Below, one piece after another: positions 10,103 through 19,899 of a DNA stretch of 58,171 bases; within the stretch, counting starts at the first letter, position 1, and each line of letters opens with the position of its first letter. The stretch is from Gammaproteobacteria bacterium (GTDB lineage: Bacteria > Pseudomonadota > Gammaproteobacteria > Arenicellales > Arenicellaceae), in the NCBI GenBank assembly GCA_022447525.1, contig JAKVBA010000032.1, positions 1 to 58,171 of the forward strand, given 5' to 3'. Position numbers and translations under genes: made by a program. The notes beneath the pieces were generated by a model. It made no database searches and was not told the origin of the DNA. It worked only from the letters and a program-made list of their open reading frames with translations.

Positions 10103-10876
10103 CTATCGTTTACGTGCCGGGATACTCACTTCTCCATCAACATCTCGATAATCGATACTACCTGATCCGTCTTTTTCAACGACAAAATCACCTTTGACTT
10201 CATCCACATAAATTGAACCGCTACTGTCCACTTTAACAAGCAAATTGCCCTCTACCGACTCAATCTCCATATCCCCTGAGCTATCAACCAACACAATAAA
10301 ATCGCCCCCGATATCTTTTGCATCAATGTCTCCAGAGCTATCAGTGAGCTCGACTGAACCAATCTTGTTTAATTTAATACCACCAGACGAATCCGTTAAC
10401 TCCATTTGACCAAAGACATTCTTCACGGCTAGATCCCCAGAAGAATCCACCAGTTTCAAACTGGCTACATTTTTGATTTGCAAGTCACCACTACTGTCTC
10501 TGACATCCAAATTAGTCGAGTTTGGAACGGTCAGTTCCAGGTCAATTCGAGCCGAATAATTGCCGTTCCATTTTTTCGGAATATACGTTGCCACTCCGGC
10601 ATAATCGTCTTCAAATTTTGTGACCACGTCCATCTTCGATAAGACTTCCTCATCGGATGCACAGAATTTGGCAACAATGCCTATTTCTCCAGAAACATCC
10701 ACCCCTTTTATCGATAACTCGCCAGCCCCTGCTTCTACTTTGATTTTTTGTAGCTCAGCAATATCTAAGGTTTTATCTATTTTCCTCGATTCATCACAAT
10801 CCCATGCCATGGCGTTTGATGCCCATAAACACGCTATCATCGCGAATGTAGTTACTTTCTTTTTTATATCCATCAT
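10103..10876 (-). CDS. DUF4097-like exported beta-helical protein with DSSG repeats
   Basis: This 257-residue protein has a signal peptide (about residues 1-24, ending SNAMA) and a repetitive body. From about residue 123 to the end there are seven successive turns carrying DSSGD, DSSGG, DSSGS or GSGS, spaced about 17-21 residues apart, alternating with short hydrophobic strands. This is the pattern of DUF4097/DUF4098 putative adhesins, which are predicted to form right-handed beta-helices at the cell surface or in the periplasm. No sortase or autotransporter signals are seen. It is divergent from hemJ. The function is unknown; the repeat turn may bind a ligand or simply stabilise the helix. 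Confidence 0.8.
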   Translation of the reverse strand: MMDIKKKVTTFAMIACLWASNAMAWDCDESRKIDKTLDIAELQKIKVEAGAGELSIKGVDVSGEIGIVAKFCASDEEVLSKMDVVTKFEDDYAGVATYIPKKWNGNYSARIDLELTVPNSTNLDVRDSSGDLQIKNVASLKLVDSSGDLAVKNVFGQMELTDSSGGIKLNKIGSVELTDSSGDIDAKDIGGDFIVLVDSSGDMEIESVEGNLLVKVDSSGSIYVDEVKGDFVVEKDGSGSIDYRDVDGEVSIPARKR

Positions 10877-11030
10877 TTTTCTATCTCAGCTGGTGGTGAT
10901 ACAAGTTTAGCCTCTAAACAAGAGGCTATATAGGTTAGATGCAAAAGGATGATCAAGGGTTTACTTCAACATCAAAAACTTTATGCTACGCTATTCTTAT
11001 GATTCACCTTCAATGCATCATCCTCCACTT

Positions 11031-11441
11031 ATGTTATACGTAAAATCGCTACATATCATCGCCGTTATCTGCTGGATGGCAGCCATTTTTTATATGCCTA
11101 GGCTATTCGTCTATCACGCAATGTCAGAAGACCAGATTAGTCGAGATCGATTCAAAATAATGGAACGAAAACTGATGAGAGGAATAATGACCCCGTCAAT
11201 GATTGCAACCTGGGTGTTCGGTTTATGGTTGGTTAGCTATGGCTTCAACGGCGGTTGGTTGCACGTGAAAGTTTTACTTGTTGTATTTTTGTCGGCGTAT
11301 CATGGTTGGTGCGCTATGACCATGAAAAAGTTTGAACGAGACGAAATTCCACATGGCCACGTTTACTACCGCTGGCTCAATGAGCTTCCCGTCATTTTAT
11401 TAATCCCGATCGTATTTTTAGTTGTCGTCAAACCGTTCTAG
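11031..11441 (+). CDS. hemJ: Protoporphyrinogen IX oxidase HemJ
   Basis: HemJ is the integral-membrane protoporphyrinogen oxidase of heme synthesis in many proteobacteria lacking HemG/HemY. I chose the ATG at 11031 because family members begin MLYVKSLHII; the ORF extends to 10983 but would add 16 non-conserved residues. The 136-residue protein has four membrane segments. It has the conserved His in KSLHIIAVICWMA, RLFVYH, the ERKLMRGIMTP motif, VKVLLVVFLSAYHGW (second conserved His) and YRWLNELPV near the end. hemW lies 1.5 kb upstream. This is a confident family assignment. Confidence 0.92.
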   Translation: MLYVKSLHIIAVICWMAAIFYMPRLFVYHAMSEDQISRDRFKIMERKLMRGIMTPSMIATWVFGLWLVSYGFNGGWLHVKVLLVVFLSAYHGWCAMTMKKFERDEIPHGHVYYRWLNELPVILLIPIVFLVVVKPF

Positions 11442-12149
11442 GCAGGCCTGAACTGTTGAACAAAAAGCCCGATAAAAAACTCATCAAAACTGGATCAGCT
11501 ATGTGTAAACCAGCTTGATGAGCAAACGGTAAATTGTAACTGATCACCATTGATGTTGACTAAAGTCACTGTGAGCCTAGACCGACGCTAACACCAAACC
11601 AACAAGCAAATGTAGAGACAGCCGAGAAATAGGTTGATAACCAAGCAGTCTGGTCGAGAGAGCAAAGTTAATAAGAATATAAAGAGTTGTCTCTTTCAAA
11701 ATGCTGGCAAGAGTGTTCAGACCCAAAAAGCCAGAAGCGCCCGTTGTTGACGTAGTCTGATAAACATCTCCACAAAAACTGGATAATTTGAATAAGCTGA
11801 CCTAAATTCTGGCCCCAACATCACATCTTTAAACGCGGGTACAGAGAAAAAAGATGGACATAGGTTTTCTTACTTTGAAAAAGATTACTCAGATAATACC
11901 GGTCACGCGGTCAATGACAACAAATTCAACTCTATGAGTAATACCTAATCCGCGAATAAAATGAATGGGTAATTAATTTCCCATGATTGGGAAGAACCCT
12001 TTATAAAGATCAAAGAGAGGGATGAAGATATTCAAAAACCAGTTACAATGTACACTAGCAACAGTAAATAAAACATTAGAATTGCGTAATTGCACTTACA
12101 CCTTGATTGTAAAATAGCCAAGTGAATAAGTACTGGGGCCTCCGACAAC
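11442..12149. other. 708-base gene-poor region
   Basis: I see no supported gene here. There is a long imperfect hairpin at 11480-11522, a stop-to-stop open stretch of 50 codons at 11796-11948 without a usable start codon, and an inverted repeat TTCCCA-N4-TGGGAA at 11978-11993. The length and lack of genes could reflect a decayed gene, but no recognisable remnant was found. Confidence 0.5.
11480..11522 (+). terminator. Imperfect hairpin downstream of hemJ
   Basis: An 8-bp stem (CTCATCAA / TTGATGAG) and an inner CTGG / CCAG stem are separated by a small internal loop. It lies 39 bases after hemJ. No T-tract follows, so a terminator role is tentative. Confidence 0.4.
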
Positions 12150-12554
12150 ATGACACTGAGCATCACTGATCCCGCTTTTTTATTTCCGGGCATTTCTTTA
12201 TTATTTTTAGCGTACACCAACAGATATCTGGCGCTTGCTAACATTATTAGATCACTCAATAGCCACTCAGGCGATGATGAAAGCGATAACATTGCGTTAC
12301 AGATCCAGTCCCTTCACTTACGAATCATCTTGATTAAGTATATGCAAGCATTTGGTGTGTTAGCGTTCTTGTTTTGCGTACTAGCGATGATGTGTTTGTT
12401 GTTTGACCAACAGAATGGGGGCGAAACACTGTTTATCGCCAGCCTTGCATGCATGATAATTTCGCTTACTCTGAGTTTGACTGAGATTATGAAATCGGGG
12501 CACTCATTAAAGATCGAGCTGATGCGGACACAAAATAAAACCAAATCCAATTAG
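12150..12554 (+). CDS. DUF2721 membrane protein
   Basis: This 134-residue protein matches DUF2721 by eye: a short N-terminus with FLFPGISLLFLAYTNRYLALANIIR, a polar cytoplasmic stretch, and two further hydrophobic segments (about 64-86 and 94-112). The motif around LAYTNRYLALA is the family hallmark. It probably lies in the inner membrane; its function is not known. It lies 39 bases upstream of an mscS gene on the same strand and may be co-transcribed with it. Confidence 0.8.
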   Translation: MTLSITDPAFLFPGISLLFLAYTNRYLALANIIRSLNSHSGDDESDNIALQIQSLHLRIILIKYMQAFGVLAFLFCVLAMMCLLFDQQNGGETLFIASLACMIISLTLSLTEIMKSGHSLKIELMRTQNKTKSN

Positions 12555-12593
12555 ACCCTAATAAATTCCCTTCTAGAAAAACCTTTAAAGACT

Positions 12594-13436
12594 ATGGAAA
12601 CTAACTTCGAGGCTTACTCGCAATACATCAAAGCCGCATCTGAACTTGCCGCTCAATACGGTATCAAACTGCTTTTCGCGATTGCCATATTTGTAATTGG
12701 TAAACGCTTGGCAAGAGGAATCACCAACCTTGCGATTAAAGGTATGGAGAAGCAAGATATCGACGTAGAGTTAATCGGTTTTTTCGACAGCCTAATTTAC
12801 TTGGCACTTTTTGCCATGGTGATCATTGCAGCGTTGGGACAACTGGGAATTCAAACCGCGTCATTTGTCGCCATTATAGGTGCAGCGGGGCTCGCTGTTG
12901 GTTTGGCATTACAAGGCTCTTTATCTAACTTTGCGGCTGGGGTATTAATTATATTACTAAGGCCCATTCGTGTCGGTGATTTTGCTGACATTGCCGGCAC
13001 ATCAGGCACAGTAAGGAATATTCGCATCTTTACTACCGAATTACGTACAGGCGACAATAAAGCAGTGATCATCCCAAACTCGAGAGTATTAGACAGCAAC
13101 ATCACCAACTACTCCTCTACCGGCACTAGACGAATAGACATGGTGTTCGGTATCGGCTATGACGATGACATAGATCAAGCTAAAAAAGTTCTGTTGCAAA
13201 TCGTCGAGAAAGACGAACGTGTTTTACAAAACCCAGCACCAGTCGTAGCAGTAAACGAATTAGCGGACAGCAGTGTTAATTTTATTGTGCGTCCTTGGGT
13301 GAAAACTGCAGACTACTGGGGTGTTCATAACGATACTATGGAAGCGGTTAAAAAAGGTTTTGACGCCAAAGGCATATCAATCCCGTACCCGCAAAGCCAA
13401 GTACATATGATCAGCGCTAACGCAGAGAGCCAGTAA
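12594..13436 (+). CDS. mscS: Small-conductance mechanosensitive channel, MscS family
   Basis: This 280-residue protein has the full MscS architecture: TM1 (about 24-40), TM2 (63-84), and the glycine/alanine-rich pore helix TM3 with [17 protein letters not shown] at residues 96-112. The beta domain follows ([36 protein letters not shown]), then the C-terminal alpha/beta domain ending near [10 protein letters not shown]. The channel opens on membrane tension to release solutes during osmotic downshock. The length is close to E. coli MscS (286). It may form an operon with the upstream DUF2721 gene and downstream trmL (14-base gap). Confidence 0.94.
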   Translation: METNFEAYSQYIKAASELAAQYGIKLLFAIAIFVIGKRLARGITNLAIKGMEKQDIDVELIGFFDSLIYLALFAMVIIAALGQLGIQTASFVAIIGAAGLAVGLALQGSLSNFAAGVLIILLRPIRVGDFADIAGTSGTVRNIRIFTTELRTGDNKAVIIPNSRVLDSNITNYSSTGTRRIDMVFGIGYDDDIDQAKKVLLQIVEKDERVLQNPAPVVAVNELADSSVNFIVRPWVKTADYWGVHNDTMEAVKKGFDAKGISIPYPQSQVHMISANAESQ

Positions 13437-13450
13437 ATCAGGCTATTCAC

Positions 13451-13915
13451 ATGCTGCACGTTGTTCTCCATAACCCAAAAATTCCTCCAAACACAGGCAA
13501 TATTATCAGGCTTGCCGCTAACGTCGGCTTTGAGTTGCACTTGATTGAACCATTGGGATTTGAGCTTGAACAGAAAGCTTTACGAAGAGCTGGCTTAGAC
13601 TACCACGACCTCACTCGAGTCAGACGTCACACCGACTATGCATCTTTTACAAAATCGATTAGACCGCAGCGTGTTTTTGCGATTACCACCAAAGGCACGC
13701 GAGCTTACACAGAAGCGACCTTCAGAGAGGGCGATACGTTGTTGTTTGGCTCTGAGACCGATGGACTGCCTGAACCGATTATGACCAGCATAGCGCCGAA
13801 GGCCAGGTTGCGTATTCCAATGCAACCTAACAATCGAAGCCTGAATCTTTCAAACTCGGTGTCAATCGTAGTTTACGAAGCTTGGCGTCAGCAAGGATTT
13901 AGTGGTGGCAGCTAA
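13451..13915 (+). CDS. trmL: tRNA (cytidine/uridine(34)-2'-O)-methyltransferase TrmL
   Basis: This SPOUT-class SAM-dependent methyltransferase of 154 residues modifies the wobble ribose of tRNA-Leu isoacceptors. Family signatures are the N-terminal [17 protein letters not shown] (residues 8-24), [12 protein letters not shown] at 97-108, and the trefoil-knot segment [15 protein letters not shown] at 122-136. The size is close to E. coli TrmL (157). The start is the ATG at 13451, only 14 bases after mscS, which suggests co-transcription. Confidence 0.93.
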   Translation: MLHVVLHNPKIPPNTGNIIRLAANVGFELHLIEPLGFELEQKALRRAGLDYHDLTRVRRHTDYASFTKSIRPQRVFAITTKGTRAYTEATFREGDTLLFGSETDGLPEPIMTSIAPKARLRIPMQPNNRSLNLSNSVSIVVYEAWRQQGFSGGS

Positions 13916-13954
13916 GTGATGTATTAAACTGAATATCGAACGTTCGATGAGCCG

Positions 13955-14287
13955 CTAAATAAATCGATCTGAGTCACTATCTGAACCCGCTGATTTTCTG
14001 CGCAGCTTCTTTTTGAAAGAAGCTGCGGCTCCCTCGGCTGGTTCTTTCGCCACCGAGTCCAGCAACGCCGTAAACAAGTGATTAAGATCTGGATCATCAA
14101 CTTCGAGCACAGCTCTGCCCAAGTCAGCAACAGCTTGCTTACCACTCAACGCAACAACTACTCCGGATCGTTTTCTTACTTCTCTGGCAATCTTGGACGC
14201 CAGCATGATGCCTTTTGAATCAAAAGGTTTCACTTCAAGCGAGTCCAACCACTGCGCTTGTTCTTCAACATTAAAATCGTTGCTCAT
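13955..14287 (-). CDS. Small protein of unknown function
   Basis: I do not recognise this 110-residue protein. The ATG at 14287 is preferred because GAGGGG lies about 11 bases upstream on the reverse strand; the ORF continues to 14320, but that start would place this Shine-Dalgarno sequence inside the gene. The protein is soluble. It has an acidic N-terminal half (MSNDFNVEEQAQWLDSLE), a predicted helical middle (DSKGIMLASKIAREVRKRSG) and a charged C-terminal tail with FKKKLRRKSAG and alternating Asp/Ser. The gene is convergent with trmL and divergent from purD. No domain can be named. Confidence 0.6.
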   Translation of the reverse strand: MSNDFNVEEQAQWLDSLEVKPFDSKGIMLASKIAREVRKRSGVVVALSGKQAVADLGRAVLEVDDPDLNHLFTALLDSVAKEPAEGAAASFKKKLRRKSAGSDSDSDRFI

Positions 14288-14500
14288 AATACTCAACCCC
14301 TCAAGTATGTGGTCCATCAACTATTCTAAAATAGAACACATTCAAGTTGTTTAAAATAGCGCCAAACCTAAAACCTTGGTTTATTGACCGGAATCTTTGC
14401 GTATCAGGCCTCAATCAATAGTTTTTATGACACTAGCGAGGTAAAATTCGCAATCCAAAACACTAACTATTCAGAGCATCTGCTTTTCTCAATCATCAAT

Positions 14501-15787
14501 ATGAAAGTACTAATTATAGGCAGCGGCGGTCGTGAACACGCTCTAGCTTGGAAAGTTGCACAGTCAAATGACGTCACCCAAGTATTTGTTGCTCCAGGAA
14601 ACGCAGGGACCAAGAGTGAAAATAAGCTAGAAAATGTGAATATTGGTGTCGAGGACATCGAGGCACTAGTAAGTTTCGCTAGCGAAAATGAAATCGAGCT
14701 ATCGATTGTTGGCCCAGAGGCGCCTTTAGTTATCGGTGTTGTCGATGCCTTCACGAAAGCTGGCTTGAATTGTTTTGGACCAACGGCGGGTGCTGCCCAA
14801 CTCGAGGGCAGTAAAGCCTTCACCAAAGATTTCTTAGCAAAATACCAAATTCCAACCGCCGAATATCACGTGTTTACTGACGCAGATAGGGCTTGTGAGT
14901 ATATCGAGCAACAAGGTGCTCCAATCGTTATAAAAGCGGATGGGCTAGCGGCCGGTAAAGGCGTAATCGTTGCTCAAACTCTTGAACAAGCGACTGAGGC
15001 AGCTAGAGATATGCTGATTGATAATAAGTTCGGTGACGCTGGTGCTCGCATTGTTGTGGAAGAATTTTTAGCGGGTGAAGAAGCAAGTTTCATTTGCATG
15101 GTAGATGGCGAGAACGTTTTACCAATGGCCACGTCACAAGATCATAAGGCGCGTGACAATGGCGACCTTGGACCTAACACAGGAGGCATGGGCGCGTATT
15201 CTCCCGCCCCAGTGGTCACGCCAGCAATGCACGAGCGAATTATGCAGGAAGTGATTAACCCAACCGTCAAAGGCATGCAGTCTGAAGGTCATCCTTATAC
15301 AGGCTTTTTATACGCTGGCTTGATGATCACCAACGACGGAACGCCCAAAGTGATTGAATATAATTGCCGCTTTGGTGACCCAGAAACGCAACCAATCATG
15401 ATGCGTTTGCAATCTGATTTAGCTTCATTGTGCATGAGCGCACTGGAAAAGAAACTAGACACTGCAACGGCAAAATGGGATGAGCGCGCCTCATTGGGTG
15501 TCGTGCTTGCCGCTGGCGGCTATCCTGAAAGCTACGCAAAAGGTTCGGTTATTTCTGGTTTAGATCAATGCGACACAGATGACTGCAAAACCTTTCATGC
15601 TGGCACCAGCATGAGTGATGGCGATGTCACTACTGCTGGCGGTCGCGTGCTGTGTGTCACCGCTCTCGGCAACACAGTGAGTGAAGCTCAGACTCTGGCC
15701 TATGAAGGCGTGAAGAAAATTTCTTGGGAAAACATGTACCATCGTGATGACATTGGCTACCGAGCTGTAGCCAGAGAAGAGTCATAA
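14501..15787 (+). CDS. purD: Phosphoribosylamine-glycine ligase
   Basis: PurD joins glycine to phosphoribosylamine using ATP in the second step of de novo purine synthesis. The ATG at 14501 gives the canonical N-terminus MKVLIIGSGGREHALAWK; the ORF begins 39 codons earlier in sequence with no family match. The 428 residues include GPEAPLVIGVVDAF, the ATP-grasp domain (SKAFTKDFLAKY, IVIKADGLAAGKGVIV, VVEEFLAGEEAS), the QDHKARDNGDLGPNTGGMGAY signature (shown here in part: DLGPNTGGMGAYSPAP) and YNCRFGDPETQ. The length is normal. It is not beside purH here. Confidence 0.96.
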   Translation: MKVLIIGSGGREHALAWKVAQSNDVTQVFVAPGNAGTKSENKLENVNIGVEDIEALVSFASENEIELSIVGPEAPLVIGVVDAFTKAGLNCFGPTAGAAQLEGSKAFTKDFLAKYQIPTAEYHVFTDADRACEYIEQQGAPIVIKADGLAAGKGVIVAQTLEQATEAARDMLIDNKFGDAGARIVVEEFLAGEEASFICMVDGENVLPMATSQDHKARDNGDLGPNTGGMGAYSPAPVVTPAMHERIMQEVINPTVKGMQSEGHPYTGFLYAGLMITNDGTPKVIEYNCRFGDPETQPIMMRLQSDLASLCMSALEKKLDTATAKWDERASLGVVLAAGGYPESYAKGSVISGLDQCDTDDCKTFHAGTSMSDGDVTTAGGRVLCVTALGNTVSEAQTLAYEGVKKISWENMYHRDDIGYRAVAREES

Positions 15788-15847
15788 TCCTGAATTACTC
15801 TTCTTAGGATTAAAGACTAGAACCGCACCCATTAGATATAGCAAATA

Positions 15848-16753
15848 ATGAAAGCCTATTTAGATCTCTTAAAAGACGTATACGATAACGGTGTGGGTAA
15901 AAACGATCGGACTGGCACAGGGACGCGCAGTGTTTTCGGCCGTCAATTACGTTGTGACCTATCAGAAGGCTTTCCATTACTCACTACCAAAAAGGTATTT
16001 CTACGTGGAATCATTCACGAACTACTCTGGTTTGTGCGTGGTGATACCAACATTAAATATCTAGTTGATAACAAAGTAGGAATTTGGAATGAATGGCCTT
16101 TTCAAAACTATCTAAACAAAAACGGTTTAGATGACTTAGAAAAACATTCTTGCGAATGGGAAGAGAGACTGGATGAGTTTGTCATCAATATCGGTAAAGA
16201 TGCTGAGTTCGCTAAAACTTGGGGTGAACTTGGGCCAGTTTATGGCAAGCAATGGCGCAATTTTTCCGGCATTGACCAATTAGAATGGGTGGTCAACGAA
16301 ATCAAAACCAACCCGACCTCAAGAAGGCTGATTGTATCTGCTTGGAACCCCGCTGAAATAGAAGAAATGGCAAAAGCCGGGCTACCACCCTGCCACACGC
16401 TGTTCCAATTTTATGTCTCCCATGACAACAAATTGAGTTGCCAGCTTTATCAACGCAGTGCCGATCTATTCTTGGGCGTACCTTTCAATATCGCCAGCTA
16501 TGCTTTACTCACTATGATGGTCGCACAAACTTGCGATCTCGAATTAGGCGACTTTGTTCATGCCTTTGGCGATGTACACATTTACAGCAATCATGAAGAG
16601 CAGGTTCTCGAGCAACTAAGCCGCAGCCCCAAACCACTGCCAACCATGAGAATCAACCCTGAGGTTAAAAGCCTATTCGATTTTAAATTCGAAGACTTTG
16701 AACTGGTTGATTACGTTTCTGACCCAGCCATCAAAGCGCCCGTCGCGGTCTAA
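15848..16753 (+). CDS. thyA: Thymidylate synthase
   Basis: ThyA converts dUMP to dTMP using methylene-tetrahydrofolate as methyl donor and reductant. Its 301 residues carry the signatures [31 protein letters not shown], the catalytic Cys182 in [33 protein letters not shown] and GDVHIYSNH. It is longer than E. coli ThyA (264) because of an insert of about 40 residues at 83-122, as in L. casei-type enzymes. folA follows 65 bases downstream on the same strand, the usual pairing, since DHFR regenerates tetrahydrofolate consumed here. Confidence 0.97.
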   Translation: MKAYLDLLKDVYDNGVGKNDRTGTGTRSVFGRQLRCDLSEGFPLLTTKKVFLRGIIHELLWFVRGDTNIKYLVDNKVGIWNEWPFQNYLNKNGLDDLEKHSCEWEERLDEFVINIGKDAEFAKTWGELGPVYGKQWRNFSGIDQLEWVVNEIKTNPTSRRLIVSAWNPAEIEEMAKAGLPPCHTLFQFYVSHDNKLSCQLYQRSADLFLGVPFNIASYALLTMMVAQTCDLELGDFVHAFGDVHIYSNHEEQVLEQLSRSPKPLPTMRINPEVKSLFDFKFEDFELVDYVSDPAIKAPVAV

Positions 16754-16817
16754 CTCTTCGCGGTCTAACTATAATGACCTTCATTTTCCACAGAGATTTA
16801 ACTAGAGGCTTAACCAT

Positions 16818-17300
16818 ATGGAAGTAATCTTAGTTGCCGCGATCGGTGAAAACGGTGAAATGGGCCGCAATAACGAACTTCTATGGCACCTGCCAGGTGA
16901 TCTACCTCGCTTTAAAGAACTCACCATGGGCTCACCTATTATTATGGGGCGTAAGACCTATGATTCCATTGGCAGACCGCTACCCGGCCGCCAGAACATC
17001 GTGCTTACAGAAAATGAAAACTGGTCGGCCGATGGTGTTTCAGTGTGCAAGAGCTTGAAAGAGGCCTTAGCACTGGCGGAGCGGGAAGAAACTGGAAAAG
17101 CCTTCGTTATAGGCGGCGGACAGATCTACAAACTATTTTTGGCCTACGCGACTAAATTAGAGCTGACTGAAGTTGCCGATGCTCCAATGGCGGACACTTT
17201 CTTCCCAAACTTTTCTGGGCAAGACTTTAAAGAAACCAATAGAACCAAAATCACCGACACCGAACCAAGGTTCGAGTATGTCACCTATACGAAAGCCTAG
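16818..17300 (+). CDS. folA: Dihydrofolate reductase
   Basis: DHFR reduces dihydrofolate to tetrahydrofolate with NADPH. Its 160 residues match E. coli FolA in length (159). Motifs are LLWHLPGDLPRFKELT with the catalytic acid Asp28, PIIMGRKTYDSIGRPLPGRQNIVLT for NADPH and substrate contacts (given in part: IMGRKTYDSIGRPLPGR), and FVIGGGQIYKLF. The start ATG at 16818 is directly followed by the first beta strand (EVILVAAIG). It lies downstream of thyA and is probably co-expressed with it. Confidence 0.97.
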   Translation: MEVILVAAIGENGEMGRNNELLWHLPGDLPRFKELTMGSPIIMGRKTYDSIGRPLPGRQNIVLTENENWSADGVSVCKSLKEALALAEREETGKAFVIGGGQIYKLFLAYATKLELTEVADAPMADTFFPNFSGQDFKETNRTKITDTEPRFEYVTYTKA

Positions 17301-17380
17301 CTTATTTTTGTGAGCCGCTTTTAGCGCTAACAAACCTCACAGAATCCAACGCTAACAACACGCAATAAAAGAGAAGTTCC

Positions 17381-18040
17381 ATGACTCCTGAACAAGCAAA
17401 ACAACTCGTCGCTGAAGCCGCCATCGAATACATTGAGTGGGATTGGATTATCGGTGTTGGTACCGGATCGACCGCCAACCTCTTTATTGACGAACTGGCA
17501 AAGATAAAAGGTCGTATCGAAGGAACAGTCGCCAGTTCAGAAGCCTCGGCCGATCGCCTTCGCAGTCACGGCATTAAGGTATTCGAACTAGACCAAGTTG
17601 GCGACCTGCCAATATACGTAGACGGCGCGGACGAATCGACCAAACACCTACACTTGATTAAAGGTGGTGGCGCTGCTTTAACTCGTGAAAAAATCGTAGC
17701 GGCGGCCAGCGAAAAATTCATCTGCATAGCCGACGACTCTAAGTTAGTCGATGTATTGGGGGCTTTTCCATTACCAATCGAAGTAATACCAATGGCCAAA
17801 TCTTACGTTGCGCGCCAATTGGTAAAATTGGGTGGTAACCCAGTGCTCAGAGAGGGCGTAGTGACCGACAACGGCAACGTCATCATTGACGTGCATAACT
17901 TGTTGATTGATAACCCAGTTGAACTGGAAAGCCAAATCGACCACATCGCTGGCGTAGTCACCAACGGACTGTTCGCTCGACGAGGCGCCGACGTGCTGTT
18001 GCTCGGCGGCGAAAATGGTGTCACTAAGATCGAGACTTAA
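17381..18040 (+). CDS. rpiA: Ribose-5-phosphate isomerase A
   Basis: RpiA interconverts ribose-5-phosphate and ribulose-5-phosphate in the pentose phosphate pathway. The 219-residue product equals the E. coli enzyme in length and shows the phosphate loop GVGTGST (25-31), the catalytic-site DGADE (81-85) and [11 protein letters not shown] (94-104). The start is well supported: AGAAG lies about 7 bases upstream of the ATG at 17381. It is a single gene between folA and mutY. Confidence 0.97.
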   Translation: MTPEQAKQLVAEAAIEYIEWDWIIGVGTGSTANLFIDELAKIKGRIEGTVASSEASADRLRSHGIKVFELDQVGDLPIYVDGADESTKHLHLIKGGGAALTREKIVAAASEKFICIADDSKLVDVLGAFPLPIEVIPMAKSYVARQLVKLGGNPVLREGVVTDNGNVIIDVHNLLIDNPVELESQIDHIAGVVTNGLFARRGADVLLLGGENGVTKIET

Positions 18041-18143
18041 TGCGACTTTGAGTCTGGTCTAGTTCTGATCCAATGTCGGTTGTCGCAAATGAAGTACCCA
18101 TAAATGAAAGCGCTCGGGAATAAAAGCTCATAAGCTTTACAAT

Positions 18144-19169
18144 ATGCAACTGATCAGCGATACCTTACTAAATTGGCATCAAGAGCATGGCAGGCACGAC
18201 CTGCCTTGGCAAAACACCCAAGACGCCTACCGGATTTGGGTTTCTGAGATCATGCTTCAGCAAACCCAAGTCACCACCGTCATCGATTACTATCAGCGTT
18301 TCATGCAGCGCTTTCCGAAAGTCGAGGACTTAGGAGCCGCTCCTGAGGACGAAGTACTCCACTACTGGACCGGGCTGGGTTACTACGCCAGAGCTAGGAA
18401 CTTACATAAATCAGCAAAAATCATCTCCAATCAATATGATGGCGTTTTCCCTACTGATTTCGACAACGTAATCGCTCTACCGGGTATTGGTCGATCTACC
18501 GCCGGTGCCATACTCGCGTTTTCATCCAAGCAGCGCTTTCCCATACTCGACGGCAATGTAAAACGCGTGCTCGCACGGTTCTATGCAATAGAAGGCTGGT
18601 ATGGCGTTAAAAAAGTCGAAGCCGAGCTTTGGGAACTTGCCGAGAAGAACACCCCCACACAAGGCGTTGACATATACACACAGGCAATAATGGATTTCGG
18701 CGCAACGCTCTGCACCCGCAGTAAGCCAAAGTGCGAAATCTGCCCTTTGCAAACAAACTGTATTGCGTTCAAAGACAATAGAACAGTTGAACTGCCCCAC
18801 GGCAAACCCAAAAAGGATAAGCCGACTAAGCAGACTTATATGCTGTTAATTAAAAACCAAGAAGACGCTTTCTTACTGCAAAAAAATCCACCCAGCGGGA
18901 TATGGGGCGGCTTATGGTGCCCTCCACAAACCAGCTCACTGAAGAGCGACAAAGGTGACTACCTTGAGCAAGTTGAAATACTTAAAGAACTCCCCATTTA
19001 TAAGCACACGTTTAGTCACTACCACCTTGAAATTACGCCCGTGCTTTGCCGTCTAAATGACAAGGCCACCGCGGTAAATGAGGCAGAACAAACCTGGTAT
19101 ATGCTAAACTCCGAACAACAATTGGGATTAGCCGCGCCAGTAAAAAAACTGTTAGAGTGCTATGCCTAA
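18144..19169 (+). CDS. mutY: Adenine DNA glycosylase
   Basis: MutY removes adenine mispaired with 8-oxoguanine. The 341-residue protein shows the catalytic Glu35 in WVSEIMLQQTQV, the helix-hairpin-helix LPGIGRSTAG (112-121) with catalytic Asp136 in PILDGNVKRV, and the 4Fe-4S cluster cysteines C190, C197, C200 and C206 (C-X6-C-X2-C-X5-C). It has a C-terminal Nudix-like 8-oxoG recognition domain (about 230-341) with WGGLWCPPQ and the FSHYHLEI segment. yggX follows after 36 bases, a conserved gammaproteobacterial pairing. Confidence 0.97.
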   Translation: MQLISDTLLNWHQEHGRHDLPWQNTQDAYRIWVSEIMLQQTQVTTVIDYYQRFMQRFPKVEDLGAAPEDEVLHYWTGLGYYARARNLHKSAKIISNQYDGVFPTDFDNVIALPGIGRSTAGAILAFSSKQRFPILDGNVKRVLARFYAIEGWYGVKKVEAELWELAEKNTPTQGVDIYTQAIMDFGATLCTRSKPKCEICPLQTNCIAFKDNRTVELPHGKPKKDKPTKQTYMLLIKNQEDAFLLQKNPPSGIWGGLWCPPQTSSLKSDKGDYLEQVEILKELPIYKHTFSHYHLEITPVLCRLNDKATAVNEAEQTWYMLNSEQQLGLAAPVKKLLECYA

Positions 19170-19205
19170 CTGACTTAGATAAAGCGTCAGCTACAAGAGA
19201 AAATC

Positions 19206-19505
19206 ATGTCACGAACTGTATTTTGCCAAAAACTAAACACAGAGGCTCCCGGCCTACCCTTTCAAACATGGCCGGGTGATCTGGGTAAACGCATTTTTGA
19301 AAACATTTCGCAGCAAGCATGGGACCAATGGATCAACCACCAAACCATGCTAATTAACGAGTATCGGCTTAATCCAATGGACCCCAAAGCCAAAGAAATG
19401 ATCACCACCGAAATGGAAAAGTTTCTATTTGGCGGCGGCTCAGATAAGCCCGCAGACTACGTTCCACCGGTCGATCCCAACGACCCATTAAGCGAAGAAT
19501 TCTAA
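19206..19505 (+). CDS. yggX: Probable Fe(2+)-trafficking protein YggX
   Basis: This 99-residue protein has family signatures MSRTVFCQKL (with the conserved Cys7), GLPFQTWPGDLGKRIFENIS, AWDQWINHQTMLINEYRLNP and MEKFLFGG. YggX protects iron-sulfur proteins and limits oxidative damage. It is somewhat longer than E. coli YggX (91) because of an acidic proline-rich tail. It is the second gene after mutY and lies 160 bases before tRNA-Phe. Confidence 0.96.
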   Translation: MSRTVFCQKLNTEAPGLPFQTWPGDLGKRIFENISQQAWDQWINHQTMLINEYRLNPMDPKAKEMITTEMEKFLFGGGSDKPADYVPPVDPNDPLSEEF

Positions 19506-19664
19506 TCCTGAAAAAATTGCGCAACAAGCCACAAAAATGCTTGACTAAAGAAGCGAATTCCTTTGTAATTCGCCCTCCAAACGGAACCCTCTTTCGTTGG
19601 ATAGTGTAGGTTTTGAAAGATTCGATAATCAAATATTGAGGAAGAAAAAGCAACAAACACAAAT

Positions 19665-19740
19665 GGCCAGGTAGCTCAGTCGGTAGAGCAGGGGACTGAA
19701 AATCCCCGTGTCGGCGGTTCGATTCCGTCCCTGGCCACCA
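19665..19740 (+). tRNA. tRNA-Phe (anticodon GAA)
   Basis: The 76-base tRNA has the acceptor stem GGCCAGG / CCTGGCC, a D-arm with AGCTCAGTCGGTAGAGC, an anticodon stem GGGGA / TCCCC around loop CTGAAAA giving anticodon GAA, the T-loop GTTCGATTC, and an encoded 3' CCA. Confidence 0.98.
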
Positions 19741-19899
19741 TTTTCCTCTTACTCCTTAGCTATTATAGCCGTTGATTTCCTTATTTCCTTGTCCGCCCAA
19801 GTGGTCGCTTGGGGGCAGTGGTTGCTCTCCGGTTGATGGTGACTTCGAGTTAATGGTAGTAATCGGCGATTTTTGTCTCACACCGAGAACGTGAGATGT

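Noticed and set aside
11796-11948. Open stretch of 50 codons in the gene-poor region before the DUF2721 gene
   Set aside because: It has no start codon near its beginning and no similarity I recognise. It could be a gene remnant but cannot be supported.
13924-14145. Second reverse-strand ORF overlapping the small unknown protein at 13955-14287
   Set aside because: It lies in another frame of the same region; the other frame has a good ribosome binding site and a more protein-like composition.
14384-14500. N-terminal extension of purD
   Set aside because: The 39 extra residues lack family similarity, while the ATG at 14501 gives the canonical MKVLIIGSGGREHA start.
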